In this document: in pieces, positions 41,798 to 51,306 of the stretch
How the letters are laid out: every line of letters begins with the position of its first letter
Position numbering within the stretch: position 1 is the first letter of the stretch
NCBI RefSeq assembly: GCF_008312885.1
Contig: NZ_VSSO01000005.1
Span: 164,767 to 228,766, forward strand
Origin: Lolliginicoccus suaedae
GTDB lineage: Bacteria > Actinomycetota > Actinomycetes > Mycobacteriales > Mycobacteriaceae
Direction of reading: 5' to 3'
DNA: 64,000 bases
The notes under the pieces: model-generated
The model's database searches: none
What the model saw: the letters and a program-made list of their open reading frames with translations, nothing else
What the model was told of the DNA's origin: nothing
Made by a program: the position numbers and the translations under genes

Positions 41798-42897
41798 GCG
41801 TGGCTCTGCGACTCGACCACCTGTGCAAGTCGTTCGACGAGCACGTGGTGCTTGATGACGTCTCCATTGATGTGGAGGCCGGGGAATGCGTCACGGTGCT
41901 CGGGCCCTCCGGGGTGGGCAAGTCCACGATCCTGCGGATCATCGCCGGCCTCGACACCGCGACTCGAGGCACCATCCTTCTCGGCGACCAGGACATGAGC
42001 GCGGTCCCCGCCGAGCAGCGTGGCGTCTCGATGATGTTCCAGCAACCCTTGTTGTTCCCGCACCTCGATGTGCTCGACAACGTCGCCTTCGCCGCGCGCG
42101 CGGCAGGAAAGGGCCGGCGGGCAGCACGCGACCATGCCCGCGACTACCTGCACGTCGTGCAGCTCGGGAATCTCGCGCACCGGCGCGCGGGCGCGCTCTC
42201 CGGCGGGCAAGCACAACGGGTGGCTCTCGCGCGGGCGCTCGCCGCCACGCCGCGGGTGCTTCTGCTCGATGAGCCGTTCAGCGCGCTCGATCCCACGCTG
42301 CGCACCGAGATGCATGATCTGCTGAGGCAGGTCCGGGCGGAGCTGCGGCCCACGATCGTGCTCGTGACCCACGACCAGCAGGAGGCGGCCGTGCTGTCCG
42401 ATCGGATCGCGGTGCTGCTCGAGGCCCGGTTCGCGCAGGTGGCTGCCCCGCGCGAGATCTACACCCAGCCAGCGACGCTGGCCGTGCACCGCATGATGGG
42501 CGGGCTCAACGAGATCCCAGGGACGCTGCACAGCCACGGCGACGGCACGGTGCACCGCAGCGTGCTGGGTGATCACGAGATCACCGGGGACTTGCCCCCA
42601 GGACCGGGCACGCTGGTGTTCCGGCACGAGAGCGTGCGCGTTCACTCGGCTGGAACCACCGGTGCGGCCATCACCGGAACCGTCATGGAGGCACGCGTGA
42701 TGGGCGCGCGGCAGCGGCTGCGGATCGACCCCGATGCAGGGGGAGCCAGCGTGTGGGCAGAGGTCGATATCGCCCAGCCATTCCCACCCGGAGCGTCGAT
42801 CAACCTCAGTGTTCCGATCGAGGCCCGCCACGTCATCGCGGGAATGGCCCGGCAACCTGGCCGGGTTCCCTCCGCGGCACCCGCCACCCAGAAATAG
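41794..42897 (+). CDS. YnjD-type ABC transporter ATPase
   Basis: This 367-residue ATPase has Walker A LGPSGVGKST, Q-loop MMFQQPLLFPH, signature LSGGQAQRVALARAL, Walker B VLLLDEPFSALD and switch His in LVTHDQQEA. A C-terminal TOBE/OB-like domain (residues about 235-350) resembles those of the CysA/PotA/ModC branch, which bind small oxyanions or sense regulators. It powers the transporter encoded just upstream. Confidence 0.93.
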   Translation: MSVALRLDHLCKSFDEHVVLDDVSIDVEAGECVTVLGPSGVGKSTILRIIAGLDTATRGTILLGDQDMSAVPAEQRGVSMMFQQPLLFPHLDVLDNVAFAARAAGKGRRAARDHARDYLHVVQLGNLAHRRAGALSGGQAQRVALARALAATPRVLLLDEPFSALDPTLRTEMHDLLRQVRAELRPTIVLVTHDQQEAAVLSDRIAVLLEARFAQVAAPREIYTQPATLAVHRMMGGLNEIPGTLHSHGDGTVHRSVLGDHEITGDLPPGPGTLVFRHESVRVHSAGTTGAAITGTVMEARVMGARQRLRIDPDAGGASVWAEVDIAQPFPPGASINLSVPIEARHVIAGMARQPGRVPSAAPATQK

Positions 42898-42934
42898 AAA
42901 TCCCCAGGAACAACACCCAGAGGAGGATCCCACC

Positions 42935-43471
42935 GTGGAGACCCAGGCCCAGGTCGGCGACCACGTCACCGGCATCACGCTCTACAGCATCGACAACGAG
43001 CCCATCGAGCTCGACGCGCTGCTCACCCGCCCCACCGTCATCGTCATGGTCCGCTACTACGGCTGCATGCCCTGCCAGGCCTACCTCAAGGAGATGAGCG
43101 AGCACCTCGACGAATTCACCGCTGCGGGGTCCGACGTCATTGGTGTCGGTGGTGCCGCCGACTACCAGGCCCGCCACCTCATCGACCACGGCGTGCGCTT
43201 CCCGCTGCTCCTCGACCCCGAGCTGACCCTGTACAAGGCCCTCGACATCACCCGGATCCACTGGTGGATGATGCTCAGCCCCGAGACGTGGTGGCGCTAC
43301 GCGAAGGCCGCGCTCAAAGCACGCCAGGGCAAGATCACCGGGCATCCTCTCCAGGCCCCCGGCCTCGCCATCCTCGGCGCGGATGGCACCATCGCACTAC
43401 TGCACCGCGGCCACACCCTCGGCCACTACCCGCCGGTCAAGGACGTGCTCGCCGCCGTCAAGAAGCACTGA
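42935..43471 (+). CDS. Peroxiredoxin-like (AhpC/TSA-fold) protein
   Basis: This 178-residue thioredoxin-fold protein has a CxxC-type active site in VRYYGCMPCQAYLKEM and the strand FPLLLDPELTLYKAL, as in the AhpC/TSA-2 (PRXL2) family. It has no export signal. Its GTG start is preceded by AGGAGG. It follows the ABC ATPase by 37 bases and is probably in the same operon, suggesting that the transported compound or the pathway is redox-linked. Confidence 0.88.
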   Translation: METQAQVGDHVTGITLYSIDNEPIELDALLTRPTVIVMVRYYGCMPCQAYLKEMSEHLDEFTAAGSDVIGVGGAADYQARHLIDHGVRFPLLLDPELTLYKALDITRIHWWMMLSPETWWRYAKAALKARQGKITGHPLQAPGLAILGADGTIALLHRGHTLGHYPPVKDVLAAVKKH

Positions 43472-43480
43472 GAGCATCCC

Positions 43481-44116
43481 CTACTGCGGGCGGGCCGACT
43501 GGTGCGACTTGTGCCGGATCGTGCCCGCCAGCAGGACGATCAGCACCACCGTGCCCGTGACGAACAGCACCGACCAGCCCGGATAGCGGCGAGCCAGTTC
43601 TCCCGCCACCGCGCCCAGCGTCACATAGATCGCCACCCATCCCAGGCTTCCCAGCGACCACCACCGGATCATCACCAGGTACGGCACTCGCAGCGCGCCC
43701 GCAGTGAACGGCGTCAGCGCGAACACCACCGGGATGAACACCGCCACCATGATCGTCGGGCCGCCATCAGTGCCCTGCAGATAGCTCTCGGCGCGCGACC
43801 AGCGCTTCTCCCCCACCACGCGGCCCAGGCGCGAGCGGCGAATCCCCGGCCCCCACCGCGATCCCAGCACATACGAGCCGGAAGCGCCGAGCACGCAGCC
43901 CACCACACCACCGCCAACAACGATCAGCCACTCGGCGGGACCGGACACGCTCATCCCGGCCAGCACCAGGGACAAATCGCCCGGAAGCAGCAAGCCCACG
44001 AGAAATGTCGTCTGGATGATCAGCAGCCCGCACAGGATCAGAGCGACGACCCCTGGCGGCTGCCCACCAAGGGTCTCGAACAATCCGGCGATCGACCCAC
44101 CGTCACCATGGGGCAT
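43481..44116 (-). CDS. DedA-family membrane protein
   Basis: This 211-residue VTT/DedA protein has the helical hairpin FLVGLLLPGDLSLVLAG and the FIPVVFALTPFTAGALRVPY segment. The family maintains membrane potential and moves lipids. It converges on the peroxiredoxin gene. It is the second VTT-domain protein in this region besides TVP38. Confidence 0.9.
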   Translation of the reverse strand: MPHGDGGSIAGLFETLGGQPPGVVALILCGLLIIQTTFLVGLLLPGDLSLVLAGMSVSGPAEWLIVVGGGVVGCVLGASGSYVLGSRWGPGIRRSRLGRVVGEKRWSRAESYLQGTDGGPTIMVAVFIPVVFALTPFTAGALRVPYLVMIRWWSLGSLGWVAIYVTLGAVAGELARRYPGWSVLFVTGTVVLIVLLAGTIRHKSHQSARPQ

Positions 44117-44201
44117 GGTTACATCCTGGCACGAAGCACCGACGAGCGTGGTGCGGGGACTGCCACCGCTTAGGCGGCGGGCACGGCGGATCGGCCCCCT
44201 G

Positions 44202-47200
44202 CTACTTCTCGCGCAGGGCCGCTTCGATCCCGCCGACGCGATCGGCGAGGAGCCCTACAGCGCCGACCGCTCGGGCAATGGGGTCATCCTCGGCGCCGCC
44301 GAGCGCCTGGGCGCGCAGGTGGCCTGCCTTGACGTCGACCCAGCGTTGTTGTTGCTCGGGGGTGAGCCGCCCGCGTAGCTCGGCGAGCTTGAGGAGGTTG
44401 GCCTCGGCCCCGGAGGTGAGGGTCTGGGCCTCGCCGAGGTAGTGGTCGTCGATGACGTTCTCGAGCTCCTCGGTGTTCATGACGGGGGCGATGCGCCCAG
44501 CGAGCTTGGTCATGTTGCGGTAGGAGCCCTGCAGCTGGAATGGCGGTTCGGTGCGGTTGCTCTCCGCGGTGGCGGCGGAGGCGATGTAGGCCTGGTTGAC
44601 CGCGAGGAGGGTGCGCTGGACGTGCAGCATCTTGCGGAGGACGGACAGCACGTCGTCGAGCTCGGCGGCCGAGTAGGGGTGGTGGAGCTGGTCGGGCCGG
44701 GCGGTTGTGTCGTCGCTGGCGAGACGTACGAGCAGGTCGAGGTCGGTGCGCTCCCGTGCTGCGAGCGGGGCGAGGACGGGGTTGGAGGTCAGCGCGTTCT
44801 CGATGTAGGACAGTCCGAAGAGGTGCTCCTTGCCGGAGAGCACGTCACCAAGGTTCCATACGTCAGCCCGGTTGGCGAGCATGTCGGGGATGCGGAAGCG
44901 CTTGCCCTGCTCGGTGTAGGGGTTGCCGGCCATGCAGACGGCGAACCGCTTGCCACGCATGTCGTAGGTGCGGGTGCGGCCGTTCCAGACGCCTTCCATG
45001 CGACGCTGCGCGTCACAGAGGGAGATGAACTTCTGTAGCAGCTCGGGGTTGGTGTGCTGGATGTCGTCGAGGTAGAGCAGCACGTTGTTGCCCATCTCAA
45101 GGGCGAAGTTGATCTTCTCGACCTCTTGGCGGGCGGTGGCGTTAGGCGCTTCGGCAGGGTCGACGGAGGTCACGTGATGCCCGAGCGCGGGGCCATTGAC
45201 CTTGACGAATACGAGACCGAGCCGGTTCGCCACGTATTCCATGAGGGTGGTCTTGCCGTAGCCGGGAGGCGAGATGAGCAGGAGCAGCCCGGATTGGTCG
45301 GTACGGCGGTCGTCGCCGGTGGTGCCGAGCTGCTTGGCGAGGTTGTCACCGATCAGCGGCAAGTAGGCGTCGTCGAGGAGCCGGTTTCGGACGAATCCGC
45401 TCATGACGGTGGGCTTGTACTCGTCGAGACGCAGGCGGTGCCGCTCGGTGGCGATGAGCTGGTTGCGTTGCTGCTGGAAACCTCGGAAACCGGGGACGCG
45501 ACGGGCCTGGTGGTCGCGGATGCGGGCGAGCACCTCGTCGAGGCGAAGGCTCAGCGCACGATCCCGGATGCGGGGGTGCGAGCCGAGCATGGGGGCGGCG
45601 GTCGCGGCGAGATCGGCGGATGACTCGTAGCGCTCGAGGCGAGCTCCCGTGGTCTCCATCGCGATGGCCTCGTCCAGGTCGGCGTGGTTCTCGGCGGTCT
45701 CGCTAGTGGCGAGATAGGCGGCGAGCCATGCCTCCACGAGCTGGCGCCGCGCTGAAACATCGTCCTCGAGGGCGCGGAGGTCGGTGTCGTAGTCCTGCCG
45801 CGACTTCGCGACCGTGCCGCCGAGGGCACGCTGGAAGCGGTCGAGCAGGGTGCGGGCGCCCGCGCTGGCGACGAACCGGGCGTTGCCGTGGGCGAGCTCC
45901 TCCATGAGGTATTCGCCGGCGAGGGTGGCGAGCTGCGGATCGTCCCCGTTGCCCAGCGGCAGGCCGAGCGTGGCGTGGAATCCGGAGATGGCGGTGGCGA
46001 GTTCCGCGGTGAGCGCGGTGAGCGCGGGCGTCGAGCCGAAGGCGGCGCGGGCGCGGGCCAGCGAGGCGGCGCGCACGGTCCAGGCCTGCTGGGCCGCTGG
46101 TGCATCGTCGCGCGCGTCGCCGAGGTGGGCCCAGAACAGTTGCGCAGCGGCTCGTGCCGCAGCGGGGTAGCGGAGCAGTCCGGCGCCGGCGTGCAGGCGC
46201 AGCAGCTCGGCGAGGACGCGGGTGGCGTCGTGGTCGTGGACGCCACGCTCGTAGCCTTCGTCGTAGCGCGCCTCGGCCGCTCTGCGCACTCGTTGGTCGA
46301 GGTCCTTGCCGGTGGCTGCCTCCTCACGAAGGGCATCGATGGTGCCGTTGGCCTCGGCTTCGAGCAACAGCGACGCCGCGAGGTACTCGGCGCGGTAGAC
46401 GTCGGTGGTCTCGGAGACGAGCAACTGGTCCCAGTAGGGGCGCGTGCTGGCGAATCCGGGATCGGTGATGTCGTCGCGGTAGTCGGTGGCGGTGATCGCG
46501 AACGCCATGCGCGTGTCGCCGTCGACAGTGCGCGGCACCAGTGTGAGATCGGTGGCCTGGGTATTGATGGCGAACTGGTGCCGTCCGAGGCGGATGGTGT
46601 CGCCACCGGCGCCGTAGAGGTCCTGGCGGTCGAGCAGGGATCGTCCGGCTTCCTGCCGTGCTGCCTTGATGCGGCCGTCGATCTCCTCGGCGCGCACCGT
46701 GTCGCCGAGCTCGCGCAGCTCGGTGCCGAGGGCGCGCAGCTTGGCGACCATGGGATCGGACGCGAAGTAGGTGTTGATGTCGTCGACGCTGTCCATCCCG
46801 GCGACACGCTTGGTGACGGAGCCGAGGATGCGCTGCGCGGAGTCGACGAGGCGGTCGGCGCGGCGGGAGCGCTCGTCGAGGAGGGTCTGCTTGCGCGAGG
46901 AGAAGGCCTCGTAGACATCCTCGCGCTTGCGGGAGAGCTCGTCGAGGAAGTCATCGAACTCGCTGAACCGTGATTCGAGGTTCTCGAGCTGCAGCATGAG
47001 CCGACCGAGCTGCTCGTCGCAGGTGTCGGGGGTGGTGGCGGCGGCGAGAGCACCGGTGATGGCCTGTCCGAGGAGCCCGAACTCGGCGGCGAACTCGGCG
47101 CGGCCCTCCTGGTCGAGGAGCTGCTTGCGGCGGGCCTCGACGGTGGCGCGGGCCCGGTTGACCGCGGCGAGCACCTCGCTGATGCTCTCGAGGATGCGGG

Positions 47201-49229
47201 TGCGCACCACGGCATCGCCCACGTCGAGGGAGGAAACGATGCGGGTGACTACTTGCAGCCCATCGGACTGGGTGGCGAGCCGCTCGGTGATAGGCCGCGC
47301 CTCAGCGACGGAGGCAAGGGTGCTGGCTTGCTCGATGAGCTCGTTGATCTCGCGGTGGAATGCTGCGAATGCGTCGTCGCGGCTGAAGAAGTCGACGGCT
47401 CGCTGGCCGGATTCGTCGAGGGCGTCGCGCAGGTCGGCGTCGAGCTGGTCGAGCCGGGCGGTGTCCACGTGGCGCATGTCGCGCAGGGTGACGAGGTGTC
47501 CTTGCTCGTGCCGCAGGTCCGACAGCAGGGTCACCCAGGCGTCCGCGGTGCGTGGGGCGCTGCCGCGGCTCATGCGGATGAGGCTGGCGATGCGTGTGGC
47601 GGATTCCTCGACCGCCTTGCTCGCCTGCGCAGTGAGGGCGGTGACCTTCTCGAACTCGTCGAGCACCCGCTCAGCGGTGGCACGGACCTGCCCGATGGGC
47701 TCGCCGAGCAAGCCCAGCTCAGTGTCGTCGAGCCAGTGGTAGTGGTCGGTGGCACGGCCGCACGCCGCGATGATCGCTTCGAACACTGCGGTGGCGGGCG
47801 CCATCTCGGTGACCATGCGGGCCAGCGACAGCGCGTCGGAGATGCCGCGCACGAGCTCCGCGTTGCCGATGCGCTCGAGGGGGCCGTTGCCGACGGGCTG
47901 GGCGGCGGCGTACTCGTCGGACTGGAAGGGCGTGCTCCACACCTGCATGGGGTGCACGCGGGTGGGCTCGTCGGATCCAGCTCGGAACACAACGAGGGTG
48001 CCGTCGTTGAAAAGCGAGTAGCCGTGGCACGGCAGCGGCGTGGCGACTTCCTTGCGGATCACGTTGTAGGACAGCAACAGGGTCCGGCCCTCGCTGCGGG
48101 CGTGGAAGACGAAGAGAACGTCCTCGCCGTTGCTGGAGCGGATGATGCGCTCGTACTCGAGATCAGCGGTGTCGGTGTCGAAGGTGCGGGAAACGCCGGT
48201 GGCGAGGTAGTAGCCGCCAGGGAAGATGATGCCGTGATCCTCGGGCAACCGTCGGCACGCCTGGCCGATGCCATCGAGCCGGGAGATGCCCTGGGTGCGC
48301 GTGTTGAACACCAGGTAGCGCCACGTCGTCTCGTTGTACGGCTTGATCTTGAGCAGGATGAGCGGACCGACCTGGGCGTAGTGGACGTCCGCGTCGGCGA
48401 GGCTCTGCAGCGGCTCGTCGACGGGCTCCTGGTAGATACCCTCCCCGGTCTCGGTGTTGTCCTCGACCTTGATGGTGAGGTGCCCGCCGACGGTCTCGAC
48501 GAACACCGTGTCGAGGATGGAGATGTGCGGGTGCCGACCAAGGACGTGATCAGCGCGGGTGGTCTCGACCCATTCGAAGTCATGCTGGGGCGGGAACTGG
48601 TGGTCGCGCTCGCCCCGGTTGTCCTGGTAGGCGAGGCTTCCATCGGCGTTGATCCGCCAGCGCAGCACCTTGATGTCCTCGGTGCGGGCGCCGGTCTGGA
48701 AGATGGCAAGCAGCTTGGTGTCGGTGCGGCGCAGTTGCAGTAGCCGCGTCTCGCGGTAGTAGCGGTACAGCTCGGAGAAGTGCCGCAGGAACGCGGGATC
48801 GTCGAGCAGGCCCGGCAGTTCCCCGCTGGCATCGGAGAAGGTGAAGGAATCGCCGTCGCGGGCGAATCGGTGCAGCGCGAACACGTCGGATACCGCGGTC
48901 TCGGACTTCAGCCCGATGAACACGTTGTAGCCGAACAGCATGATCCCGCCATGCAGGTCGCCCTTGAGCGGCACGGCAACGATGTCGCGGGGGACGCAGT
49001 TGTTCTCCGTGCGGATGCGCTCGCTGCCGAGCAGGGCGATCTCGGTGCCGCCGAATGTTTCCACCCGGCGGGCGTTGAGCTGCTCGGCGCGGCGGGCGAG
49101 CTCGCCGGAATGCTCGACGAGCCGGGCGCGCAGGACCTCGTAGGTGCCCGCGTCGAGCGCATCCTGGCCTGATTCGCCGCGGGCCGTGCTCGCTGCCCCC
49201 GTGCCAGCGTGGTCCTGCGGCGGTGTCAT
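44202..49229 (-). CDS. Giant AAA+ ATPase (DUF3686/DNA-repair-ATPase type) paired with flotillin
   Basis: This 1675-residue cytoplasmic protein has a beta-rich N-terminal half (residues about 30-430), a long helical/coiled middle (about 480-850), further helical repeats, then a C-terminal AAA+ core. Walker A is PPGYGKTT with K1326, Walker B LLYLDD with D1388-D1389, and the sensor-1 Asn is N1436 in CMAGNPYT. Large proteins of this design are annotated DNA repair ATPase without firm evidence. The start overlaps the flotillin stop as ATGA, so they are made together. It could remodel or be recruited by the flotillin scaffold. Its partner genes argue for a membrane role. Confidence 0.88.
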   Translation of the reverse strand: MTPPQDHAGTGAASTARGESGQDALDAGTYEVLRARLVEHSGELARRAEQLNARRVETFGGTEIALLGSERIRTENNCVPRDIVAVPLKGDLHGGIMLFGYNVFIGLKSETAVSDVFALHRFARDGDSFTFSDASGELPGLLDDPAFLRHFSELYRYYRETRLLQLRRTDTKLLAIFQTGARTEDIKVLRWRINADGSLAYQDNRGERDHQFPPQHDFEWVETTRADHVLGRHPHISILDTVFVETVGGHLTIKVEDNTETGEGIYQEPVDEPLQSLADADVHYAQVGPLILLKIKPYNETTWRYLVFNTRTQGISRLDGIGQACRRLPEDHGIIFPGGYYLATGVSRTFDTDTADLEYERIIRSSNGEDVLFVFHARSEGRTLLLSYNVIRKEVATPLPCHGYSLFNDGTLVVFRAGSDEPTRVHPMQVWSTPFQSDEYAAAQPVGNGPLERIGNAELVRGISDALSLARMVTEMAPATAVFEAIIAACGRATDHYHWLDDTELGLLGEPIGQVRATAERVLDEFEKVTALTAQASKAVEESATRIASLIRMSRGSAPRTADAWVTLLSDLRHEQGHLVTLRDMRHVDTARLDQLDADLRDALDESGQRAVDFFSRDDAFAAFHREINELIEQASTLASVAEARPITERLATQSDGLQVVTRIVSSLDVGDAVVRTRILESISEVLAAVNRARATVEARRKQLLDQEGRAEFAAEFGLLGQAITGALAAATTPDTCDEQLGRLMLQLENLESRFSEFDDFLDELSRKREDVYEAFSSRKQTLLDERSRRADRLVDSAQRILGSVTKRVAGMDSVDDINTYFASDPMVAKLRALGTELRELGDTVRAEEIDGRIKAARQEAGRSLLDRQDLYGAGGDTIRLGRHQFAINTQATDLTLVPRTVDGDTRMAFAITATDYRDDITDPGFASTRPYWDQLLVSETTDVYRAEYLAASLLLEAEANGTIDALREEAATGKDLDQRVRRAAEARYDEGYERGVHDHDATRVLAELLRLHAGAGLLRYPAAARAAAQLFWAHLGDARDDAPAAQQAWTVRAASLARARAAFGSTPALTALTAELATAISGFHATLGLPLGNGDDPQLATLAGEYLMEELAHGNARFVASAGARTLLDRFQRALGGTVAKSRQDYDTDLRALEDDVSARRQLVEAWLAAYLATSETAENHADLDEAIAMETTGARLERYESSADLAATAAPMLGSHPRIRDRALSLRLDEVLARIRDHQARRVPGFRGFQQQRNQLIATERHRLRLDEYKPTVMSGFVRNRLLDDAYLPLIGDNLAKQLGTTGDDRRTDQSGLLLLISPPGYGKTTLMEYVANRLGLVFVKVNGPALGHHVTSVDPAEAPNATARQEVEKINFALEMGNNVLLYLDDIQHTNPELLQKFISLCDAQRRMEGVWNGRTRTYDMRGKRFAVCMAGNPYTEQGKRFRIPDMLANRADVWNLGDVLSGKEHLFGLSYIENALTSNPVLAPLAARERTDLDLLVRLASDDTTARPDQLHHPYSAAELDDVLSVLRKMLHVQRTLLAVNQAYIASAATAESNRTEPPFQLQGSYRNMTKLAGRIAPVMNTEELENVIDDHYLGEAQTLTSGAEANLLKLAELRGRLTPEQQQRWVDVKAGHLRAQALGGAEDDPIARAVGAVGLLADRVGGIEAALREK

Positions 49230-51226
49230 GGCTGCTTGGGAGCGAGGGCAGCGTCAGCGATGCCAAGCTTGCGGGCTCCGGAGAGGAGCTGCTCGAACTG
49301 GCCAGCCTGCGGTCCGCCAGCCTTGATCAATCGCATCAGCAGCGCCGAGACGGTCAGGTTCTTGACGTCCTCGGTGCCGGCTCCGGCGATCGCGTTGGCG
49401 AGATCATCGCTGAAGCTCTGGGAACCGTCGAGCCAGTCGCCCCCGAGCGTGCGCGCGACCTCGGAATGCTCGACGAAGCCGTCCACGCTCTTGCCCATGG
49501 CGATGGAGCCGAGGAGCCGGTCGAAGAAGACGCTCTCGCCACCGACGATGCTGATATCTGCTTCCTTGAGCCCCGCCACGAGCACGGCTGCCTGCTGCTC
49601 GGCGACCTGGCGTTGCACGTCGATGCTGGCGAGTCGGATGTCCTTCTCCATCTCGAGGCGCAGCCGGTACTCCTCGTGCTCGCGGGTGGCGGCATCGAGC
49701 TTCGACATGGCGTCGGCCTTCTCGGTGAGGCCCTCGGACTCGGCGCGCATCTTCTCGCGCATGCCTTCCGCCGCAGCGAGGGCCTTCTCGCGATCGACCT
49801 GGGCCTGGGCGCGCCCTTCCTTCTCGATGACCTCCGCAGCGCGCTCGCGGACCTGCACGTCGGCGAGGCCCGTCGCGGCGGACTCGGCCTGCATACCCTC
49901 GGCGAGCCGGATCTTTGCCCGGGCGTCGAGCTCCGCGGCCTGCTGGGCCGCTTCGGCGAGGGTGAGTCGTTCCTTCGCCCTGTGCTTCGCGGCGGCCTCC
50001 GCGGCCTCGGCAGCCTTGATGTCCTTGACGAGGTCCTGCTGCGCCTCGGCCTCGGCCCGGATGATGATCGCCTGGCGATCACGCTCCGCGGCCTCGACGG
50101 CACGCAGGCGGTTGATGCTCTCCTCCTGCTCGGCAACGGTCTTGTCGACGGCCACGCGCTCGCGGACGGCTTCGGAGACGCTGCGCCGCTCCGTCTCGAC
50201 CTCGCGGTCCTTGGCGATGCGCTGCAGCTCGGTCTCGCGCTCGCGGTTGATGACCTCGAGGAGGCGGTCCTTCTCGATGCGCTCGGACTCGACAGCGATG
50301 ACGCGCTCGCGGTTCTTCTCCGCCACGGCGATCTCGCGCTGCTGGTTCTGCTCCTGCACGCCTACGTTCTCGTCGGTGCGGATACGGGCGGTCTCGGCCT
50401 TGAGCCGCTCCTCGGCCTGCACGCGCTGCGTCTCGGCGACCTCGCGCATCCGCGCGGTCTCGACCTCGCGCTGCTGCTTGGCCTCGGCATCTGCCTGCTG
50501 CCGCTCGAGCTCGAGAATAGCCTCGCGCGCCTCGACGTCCTGGCGCTTGATCTCCTTCTCCTCGTTGCGCCGGTAGTCGTTGGTGCCGATGTTCTCGATG
50601 GCGGTGAGCTCGGTGATCTTGCGGATGCCCTGCGCATCAAGGATGTTCTTCGAGTCGAGCTGCGACATCGGTGTCTGCTCGAGGTAGTCGATGGCCGCGT
50701 CCTCGAGGCTGTAGCCGTTGAGGTCGGTGCCGATGACGCGGATGATCTGGTCGCGAAACTCGTCGCGCTTGGTGTAGAGATCCACGAAGTCGAGGTGCTT
50801 GCCGACGGTCTTGAGCCCCTCGGAGAACTTCGCGTTGAACAGCGTCTGCATCGTCGTCTGGTCGCTGGCACGCTCGGTGCCGATGGCCTGGGCGACCTTG
50901 ATGACGTCCTCGGCGGTCTTGTTGACCCGCACGAAGAAGGTGATGCGGATATCGGCGCGGATGTTGTCGCGGCAGATCAGGCCGTCATGACCGACCCGCT
51001 CGATCTCGATCGTCTTGACCGAGATGTCCATCGTCTCGGCCTTGTGCAGGATCGGCAGGACCACCGCACCGGTGAAGGTGACCTCCACGGTGCGCAGCTT
51101 GGAGATGATGAGGGCGCTGCCCTGCGGCACCTTCTTGTAGAGGCGGGTGACCATGAAGGCCACCGCGAGCAGGATGACGAGAACTATGGCGATAACCACG
51201 CCCAGGCTGGTGGCGATCACATCCAC
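49226..51226 (-). CDS. Flotillin-like SPFH protein (YqiK-type)
   Basis: This 666-residue membrane-anchored scaffold has one N-terminal span (residues 8-28), the SPFH domain (about 30-210; YKKVPQGSALIISKLRTVEV start), a very long charged coiled coil rich in Glu, Ala, Arg and Gln (about 225-540) and a C-terminal oligomerisation part (ADISIVGGESVFFDRLLGSI). Flotillins form membrane microdomains. It resembles E. coli YqiK. ATG at 51226. It lies between the YqiJ-like and the AAA+ genes. Confidence 0.95.
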   Translation of the reverse strand: MDVIATSLGVVIAIVLVILLAVAFMVTRLYKKVPQGSALIISKLRTVEVTFTGAVVLPILHKAETMDISVKTIEIERVGHDGLICRDNIRADIRITFFVRVNKTAEDVIKVAQAIGTERASDQTTMQTLFNAKFSEGLKTVGKHLDFVDLYTKRDEFRDQIIRVIGTDLNGYSLEDAAIDYLEQTPMSQLDSKNILDAQGIRKITELTAIENIGTNDYRRNEEKEIKRQDVEAREAILELERQQADAEAKQQREVETARMREVAETQRVQAEERLKAETARIRTDENVGVQEQNQQREIAVAEKNRERVIAVESERIEKDRLLEVINRERETELQRIAKDREVETERRSVSEAVRERVAVDKTVAEQEESINRLRAVEAAERDRQAIIIRAEAEAQQDLVKDIKAAEAAEAAAKHRAKERLTLAEAAQQAAELDARAKIRLAEGMQAESAATGLADVQVRERAAEVIEKEGRAQAQVDREKALAAAEGMREKMRAESEGLTEKADAMSKLDAATREHEEYRLRLEMEKDIRLASIDVQRQVAEQQAAVLVAGLKEADISIVGGESVFFDRLLGSIAMGKSVDGFVEHSEVARTLGGDWLDGSQSFSDDLANAIAGAGTEDVKNLTVSALLMRLIKAGGPQAGQFEQLLSGARKLGIADAALAPKQP

Positions 51227-51250
51227 GGACTGCCCTCATTTCATCTCTCG

Positions 51251-51304
51251 GCGACCCCCGGCCGGGCGTCGCGATAATCTGGAAGATCTAGCTGGAAGAC
51301 CTAG
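51251..51304. repeat. Imperfect palindrome and tandem 13-bp repeat between yqiJ-like and flotillin genes
   Basis: 51251-51272 is a 22-base palindrome with one mismatched pair. CTGGAAGAtCTAG at 51279-51291 is repeated as CTGGAAGAcCTAG at 51292-51304, just past the yqiJ-like stop. It may act as an attenuator or as the flotillin promoter region. Confidence 0.5.
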
Positions 51305-51306
51305 CG

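Noticed and set aside
44202..49229. McrB-like or other restriction ATPase
   Set aside because: The AAA+ core lies at the C-terminus, there is no nuclease partner, and the coupled neighbours are flotillin and a YqiJ-like protein.
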